From JAJYTL01 sp046705265 (GTDB lineage: Bacteria; Pseudomonadota; Alphaproteobacteria; Ferrovibrionales; Ferrovibrionaceae): DNA of 10,018 nucleotides. Each line of letters starts with the position of its first letter. Positions within the stretch are counted from its first letter, which is position 1. A program made the position numbers and the translations under genes. Where the stretch lies: the NCBI GenBank assembly GCA_046705265.1, contig JBJKQL010000040.1:1-10018 (forward strand), read 5' to 3'. The notes under the pieces were generated by a model. The model ran no database searches. It worked only from the letters and a program-made list of their open reading frames with translations, and was not told the DNA's origin. Below are positions 6,214 to 10,018 of the stretch, piece after piece.

Positions 6214-7426
6214 GTGTTCGAGCGGTTTGTGGAGCGGCGGGCGGAAGAAGCCCTTTCGGAAAGGCCAGTGGTCCTGATCGTCGGACCGCGCCGCACCGGC
6301 AAGACCACACTTGTCCGAAAAATGGGAGAAGCCGGTCGAACCTACATCACCCTCGACGATCAGACGGTGCTTGAGGCCGCCCGATCCGGCCGGCTTTGTC
6401 CGGGGTCTCGACCGAGCCATCATCGACGAGATCCAGCGTACATCGGACCTGCTGCTCGCTATCAAGAAGACGGTCGATGAGGATTATCGGCCAGGTCAAT
6501 TCCTGCTCACCGGTTCGGCGAATGTACTGACCCTCCCGCGGATCGCCGACAGCCTAGCCGACCGGATGGAAACCATTCAGATGCTGCCGCTGGCGAGAGC
6601 TGAAGTCGAAGATTGTACGCCGACCTTCCTAGAGCGACTCTTCGAAGGGAAGCTGCAAGGGCAACGGGATGCGATCGTAGGCGATGATCTTGTCCGGCTC
6701 GTTCTGCTCGGAGAATCCCCCGAAGCGATCAGCCGCGAAAGCGAGCGGCGGCAGGACCGGTTGCGGTCCTATCTCACGTCGATCCTCACGCGCGATTTGC
6801 GGGACATCGCCAACGTGGAAAAGCCGACTGAGCTCCCGAAATTCGTGCGGCTACTGGCCGAGCACTCCGGTCAGTTGGTCAACTACTCGCAGTTCGACGC
6901 CGGCATCAATGTCAGCCACAAGACAGGACAGCGTTACCTAGGACTGCTCGAACAGGTATTCCTGATCGCGACGGTGCAGCCTTGGTTCACCAATTCGCTG
7001 AAACGGATCGTCAAGACGCCAAAGTTGCACTTTCTCGATTCCGGCCTGCTGGCCAGCGTGCGAGGGCTGACTTTCGACGGGGTGAAGGCGGATCGCGGGA
7101 CGTTCGGCGTCCTGCTGGAAAGCTTCGTGTTTTCGGAAGTGCTGAAGCTCACGACGGCGACGGACCTCCGACTCACGCCTCATCACTTCCGGGATCGGGA
7201 TATGCGTGAAGTGGACATTGTGCTGGAGCGCGATGACAACGTGATCGCGGGGATCGAGGTGAAGGCGAGCGCCACGGTCAAGGCTGGGGACTTCGCAGGA
7301 CTTAGGGCACTCGCGGAGGCCTATAGGGATCGCTTCGCGCTCGGCATCGTCCTCTATGACGGCAATGATGTCGTGCCGTTCGGCGATAGGCTAGCGGCCG
7401 CGCCCTTGTCGTGTTTGTGGGGCTGA
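6214..7426 (+). pseudogene. DUF4143-type P-loop ATPase gene, broken by a frameshift
   Basis: The family has an N-terminal AAA-type ATPase and a C-terminal DUF4143 domain with a PD-(D/E)XK-like fold, and its function is poorly defined. The start is probably GTG at 6214 (FERFVERRAEEAL), with GGGAGGTG just upstream; a TTG at 6202 is an alternative. Walker A is GPRRTGKT at residues 24-31. The frame breaks at 6382-6385: EAAR in the first frame continues as DPAGFVRGLDRAIIDEIQR, with Walker B, in the next frame. The jump fits a loss of 2 or 5 bases, and family members read EAARxDPAGF. The rest is intact to the stop: LLTGSANVL, SYLTSILTRDLRDIANVE, LHFLDSGLLA, and the nuclease-like core REVDIVLE with GIEVKAS. 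Only the one break is seen, so it may be recent, or a sequencing error. Confidence 0.85.
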
Positions 7427-7857
7427 GCGTCATGGGTGGACACAACGGTGCACCCATGGAAGACAAAGTCTCGCCGATCGCCGCTTTGAATGCGATGGAA
7501 CGCGCGCTGCTCGATTGTGCTCACCGTTTCAGCCGCGAGCATGAACCGCGTCCAGGCCGCGCGCAATCCCTCGGTCAGCGCGCTCGTGTTGATACCGAGC
7601 AACACCCGCAGCGCCCGTGCTCCCGGGTCGTCAACCTTCGCTGCCATATAGTCCTTCTCGATGGTCTGTTTCTGATCGTCGGGAACCCCATTCATCGTAT
7701 AGAGAAGTGGTTCGAAGCCAGTGGCCTTCGCCGAGCGAGGCCCGGCGATCACGTCTCGATAAGTGCGCGAGTATTGGATCAACTGGCTAGCGGTGCTGTC
7801 ACACCATCCGCGCAGATAGAAGACGGGCGAGAAGTGGTGCTTTATCGGTTCGGTCAT
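7354..7857 (-). pseudogene. DUF4238-family protein gene, truncated at the C-terminus
   Basis: The N-terminus MTEPIKHHFSPVFYLRGW, followed by GFEPLLYT and a VDDPGARALRVLL segment, matches what I know of DUF4238 proteins, which are usually about 250-350 residues; their function is unknown. The match holds to AAWTRFMLA (residues 101-108, near 7535). The remaining 60 residues do not resemble the family and run into the 3' end of the convergent DUF4143 gene, overlapping it by 73 bases. The native C-terminal half is therefore missing. The sequence at 7427-7535 seems to be of other origin and includes an inverted repeat. The start ATG at 7855-7857 has no strong ribosome binding site. Confidence 0.65.
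7431..7458. repeat. perfect 8-bp inverted repeat between convergent genes
   Basis: CATGGGTG at 7431-7438 and CACCCATG at 7451-7458 form a perfect stem around a 12-base loop, starting 5 bases after the DUF4143 stop codon. It could serve as a transcript-end hairpin for the convergent pair, though no T run follows. It also lies in the segment that replaced the end of the DUF4238 gene, so it may instead mark a rearrangement junction. Confidence 0.4.
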
Positions 7858-8053
7858 GGCGAAGCGCTGCTACGGCGGTCTTCTTAAAGGATGCGAAGCC
7901 CATAATAGGAGGGGTGCAGGTTCGACGAAAGCAAGCTAGGGCGGATGCCGTTCGATCGATGTGATGGCGAATCAGCACCGAGTAACAATGGCTGGACATT
8001 CTGGTTGACTGCAAGCCAAATGACCGCTCCCGGCGCTGTTCAGTCGACCGCCC

Positions 8054-8066
8054 TTATCGCCGATAA
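8054..8066. repeat. 13-base palindrome TTATCG-C-CGATAA
   Basis: It has perfect 6-base arms around one central base and looks like a small operator. No gene start is close enough to link it to a target. Confidence 0.25.
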
Positions 8067-8245
8067 CGGCGCTTCCGGCGAGGTTCCAGCCAGTCCCGCT
8101 TCAAGCCGGTCTGAACTCCATCAAGCCTCGCCGTGGCGGTTGCCCAAAAGTCGCCTCACGGCTGGGGAGCCACGGCCCAATGATTCTTCGACTTTCCCAT
8201 CGCTTCCTGGGGTCAGTTGCTACGCACTGACACGGATTTCCAGAG

Positions 8246-8293
8246 ATGATCGCCATCGACGGAAAGACCGACAAGGCGTCTCGCAGCGATTAG
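8246..8293 (+). pseudogene. possible scrap of an ISAs1-family transposase
   Basis: The frame MIAIDGKT followed by KASRSD and a TAG stop resembles the conserved IAIDGKTxRRS motif of ISAs1-type (H-repeat-associated) transposases. Only about a dozen residues match. A stop lies about 6 codons upstream in the same frame and no other family motif is seen on either side. It may be chance. Confidence 0.25.
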
Positions 8294-8433
8294 CAACGGG
8301 TACCTCTCGAACGTCGATCAACAACGACGGAAATCGATCGGTCTGGGAAACTGCTGATCGTCCACCCGCGCGGTTTGTTACGATGGAAGATTACTGGTCG
8401 CCGCCGGACAGGGTTTAGTGCCATTGACTGAAA

Positions 8434-8808
8434 TCAATGCTCCGGGGCTGGAACCCTGTAGCCTCCAGCGGCATTAGACTCTGGATTAGCAGATGACACA
8501 TCCTTCTGCGTCACTGGCGCACAAGATATGGCACAGGCAGTGATCCGAGGACAGACGCGAATCAGGCCCAATTCCAAGCGAGAATACGAACGTAGCGAAC
8601 CCGGTTGCCAAGGTGCTACCCGAAGCCGACTAAAAGGCAATTCCGGAATGTGCCTCTGGCCGGCGGCGACCACGCCCCGTTGTTCTTCCCACGGACGCGA
8701 CTCGACACGAACGCGCACCGGCTTCATGGCACGGCTGACGGCTACATAGGTGTTGCGGCATTCCTTCCTGGCTTCGGGCGCCGTCTGATGCTGGAAAAAT
8801 TCAAATGC
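8434..8808 (-). other. unrecognised open frame, probably a gene remnant
   Basis: The minus strand is open from 8808 down to a stop at 8434. The first two thirds looks protein-like (AFEFFQHQTAPEARKECRNT, then VRVRVESRPWEEQRGVV and HIPELPF); the last third looks less natural. The only in-frame ATG (8725-8727) has no ribosome binding site and lies inside the protein-like part. It is therefore more likely a piece of an older gene cut at both ends than an intact gene. I do not recognise the family. Confidence 0.2.
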
Positions 8809-8884
8809 TCAATAAGCGTACCGTGAAAATATTGACCCTGATTGGCTTATCGGACTCAAGGCGATCTTCTGAGCGGAGGAGCAG

Positions 8885-9796
8885 ATGACAAAGAGAATTT
8901 TATCGATCGACGGCGGCGGAATCCGCGGAATCTTGCCTCTGGCGATGCTGGTCGAAATTGAGGAACGAGGAAGCGCGGCATGCGCCGATCTGTTTGACTT
9001 GATCGCAGGAACGTCGATCGGGGGCATAATCGCGACCGGATTGGCGCATCGGCTGTCAGCAAAATCCTTGTACACGATGCTGATGTCGGAAGGTGGGACA
9101 ATTTTTGCCAAATCGCTATTGACCGATCCGATGAATGCGATACAGCCAAAGTACGATGCAGCACCGTTAGAGACGTTCCTCGCTCAGGAGCTCGACGGCA
9201 GTATGCTCGACGGCGTCAAAGGCGTCGAGTTGCTTGTGCCCGCCTGCGATCTGGTTCGCGTAGATACTATTTTTTTCAAGTCGTGGCGGGCACGGAAAGA
9301 TCCATCCTATAACTTCGCACTTAAGGACATTGCTCGTGCGACCAGCGCGGCGGAAACCTATTTCTCGCCAGCCCTAATTACTAACGTTCCCGGAGATGTC
9401 TATCGTTGCATCGACGGGGGTACCGCGATCAACAACCCAACACCTGCAGCGATTCTTGAAGCAAAAGGGCTGTGGGGAGGTGAAGAGATTAATGTTTTGT
9501 CACTTGGCACCGGAGTGCATACAGAGGTTTTGAGTCCTGTGAACGGCGGCCTCACTGGCTGGCTTCCATACATTCCGGGAATCTTCATGGACTTTCAGGC
9601 CTCGGTTCTTGACCACTTGGCACACGCGGCAACGAAGAAGATAACCCGGTGCGATATTCCCCTGGGGCCCAATGTCAATCCGGCGTTCGACGACGCGTCG
9701 GCAGAGAATCTCGCAACTCTCGCATCGCTCGGAAAGCAGCTCGTCACGGCGAACATTGACGCCGCAATGTCAACTTTAGAAATTAAGGACGCGTGA
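8885..9796 (+). CDS. patatin-like phospholipase
   Basis: This intact 303-residue lipid acyl hydrolase has a Ser-Asp dyad. The oxyanion motif DGGGIRG lies at residues 9-15, the nucleophile motif GTSIGG has S44, and the catalytic Asp is D177 in DGGTAINNP. There is no signal peptide or membrane segment, so it is probably cytosolic and acts on membrane phospholipids. The ATG at 8885 is preceded by GGAGGAG at 8875-8881. The length and motifs resemble cytosolic patatins such as CapV, the CBASS defence effector. However, no CD-NTase or other CBASS gene is adjacent: upstream is decayed sequence and downstream is an IS5 element. Its base composition is visibly less GC-rich than the IS21 region, which suggests separate transfer. 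Confidence 0.9.
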   Translation: MTKRILSIDGGGIRGILPLAMLVEIEERGSAACADLFDLIAGTSIGGIIATGLAHRLSAKSLYTMLMSEGGTIFAKSLLTDPMNAIQPKYDAAPLETFLAQELDGSMLDGVKGVELLVPACDLVRVDTIFFKSWRARKDPSYNFALKDIARATSAAETYFSPALITNVPGDVYRCIDGGTAINNPTPAAILEAKGLWGGEEINVLSLGTGVHTEVLSPVNGGLTGWLPYIPGIFMDFQASVLDHLAHAATKKITRCDIPLGPNVNPAFDDASAENLATLASLGKQLVTANIDAAMSTLEIKDA

Positions 9797-9838
9797 TAGC
9801 GGATGATGGGACCGATGAATTGAGGTGAGAATAAGCCT

Positions 9839-9895
9839 TTGGATTTGCGTCTCTGGATCACGTTTCTGACGTTTGTGCTGCCCTGGTCGCCCTAG
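9839..9895 (+). pseudogene. possible LysE-type transporter start, cut off by the IS5 element
   Basis: A TTG at 9839 with GAGGTGAG at 9822-9829, nine bases upstream, opens MDLRLWITFLTFVLPWSP and stops at TAG in the CTAG of the IS5 border. The hydrophobic start with a final Ser-Pro resembles the N-terminus of LysE/RhtB amino-acid exporters (MDLxxWLxFL...PGP). With only 18 residues the family call is weak. The gene would begin 43 bases after the patatin stop and so could have been in the same operon. Confidence 0.25.
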
Positions 9896-10018
9896 GCTCA
9901 GGACTCATTGATTGATCCAGAAGATGACGGTAGCGGCGATGCAGATGGCGGACATGAAAGTGTGGGCGCATCGGTCATAGCGGGTGTGGATGCGCCGCCA
10001 GTCTTTGAGCTTGGCGAA
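9892..10018 (-). mobile_element. IS5-family insertion sequence, one end (runs off the window)
   Basis: The transposase end lies 10 bases inside an apparent border near 9892-9896, where CTAG is followed by GGCTCAGGACTCA. A CTAG/TNA-type target is known for part of the IS5 family. The terminal inverted repeat cannot be confirmed because the other end is outside the window. Confidence 0.65.
9905..10018 (-). CDS. IS5-family transposase, C-terminal end (partial)
   Basis: The final 37 codons of a transposase read FAKLKDWRRIHTRYDRCAHT, then FMSAICIAATVIFWINQ and TGA at 9905-9907. This is the well-conserved C-terminus of IS5-family (IS427-group-like) DDE transposases, where RRIxTRYD lies just after the catalytic region. 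The gene continues beyond the right edge of the window, so the catalytic domain is not seen. Confidence 0.9.
   Translation of the reverse strand, partial: FAKLKDWRRIHTRYDRCAHTFMSAICIAATVIFWINQ

Larger units (their letters stand above)
7858..8884. other. about 1 kb without a convincing gene; decayed sequence
   Basis: One long plus-strand frame (7945-8418) has no natural-looking protein features, being rich in Ser, Arg and Pro with no motif or ribosome binding site. Within the region I see only a short possible transposase relic (8246-8293), a 13-base palindrome (8054-8066) and an unrecognised minus-strand open frame (8434-8808). The last 70 bases must hold the promoter of the patatin gene. 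No clear promoter boxes could be fixed. Confidence 0.5.

Noticed and set aside
7411..7887. Plus-strand frame overlapping the DUF4238 gene
   Set aside because: It is mostly antisense to the DUF4238-like region. The short stretch near 7456-7540 looks somewhat protein-like but has no family match.
7945..8418. Plus-strand frame of 157 codons
   Set aside because: There is no ribosome binding site, the composition is rich in Ser, Arg and Pro, and no motif is seen; probably a chance open frame in decayed sequence.
8885..9796. A complete CBASS system around the patatin gene
   Set aside because: No CD-NTase, Cap2/Cap3 or other CBASS gene is present on either side within the window.
1..10018. CRISPR arrays, tRNA or rRNA genes
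   Set aside because: No array of short repeats with spacers was seen (the three repeats near 380-555 are only three and are coding), and no tRNA-like or rRNA-like sequence was noticed.

Overview
The window reads as a piece of GC-rich alphaproteobacterial accessory DNA, most likely from the Rhizobiales (a symbiosis island, genomic island or plasmid). This rests on an HU-like protein with an Ala/Lys/Thr-rich N-terminal tail of a type I associate with rhizobial plasmids, on an IS5-type transposase end of rhizobial appearance, and on the dense mix of insertion sequences and broken genes. No database search was possible, so the taxonomy is an inference.

Region 1 (1 to about 3793, very GC-rich, all genes on +) is an IS21-family element carrying extra genes. 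A small Cys4 zinc-finger-like basic protein is followed by three regularly spaced direct repeats, a ParB/KorB-like protein, the IstA transposase and the IstB ATPase. The genes are tightly packed: istA starts inside the parB-like gene and istB overlaps istA by 8 bases. Two tandem 19-base repeats of IS21-end type lie just before the right border. The left border is not in the window or cannot be recognised. The element appears to have landed in an ArsR-type regulator gene, whose C-terminal half survives to the right.

Region 2 (about 4020 to 5710, minus strand) has an HU-family protein, then a phage/plasmid-type DNA adenine methyltransferase, then broken or unrecognised small frames. The HU and methyltransferase genes run in the same direction about 100 bases apart and may form one unit. 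A perfect 8-bp inverted repeat lies in the HU leader.

Region 3 (about 6040 to 7860) has a DUF4143-type P-loop ATPase gene broken by one frameshift, with an operator-like inverted repeat upstream. A DUF4238-type gene faces it and has lost its C-terminal part.

Region 4 (7858 to 8884) is about 1 kb without a convincing gene. It contains a possible scrap of an ISAs1-type transposase and an unrecognised minus-strand open frame.

Region 5 (8885 to the end) has an intact patatin-like phospholipase, visibly less GC-rich than region 1. After it comes a possible LysE-type gene start that stops at the border of an IS5-family element, whose transposase runs off the window on the minus strand.

The cargo (patatin, DUF4143, DUF4238, methyltransferase) is of the kind found in defence or plasmid-derived islands, but no complete known defence system is visible. 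The most system-like unit is the IS21 element with its ParB-like gene, zinc-finger gene and phased repeats.
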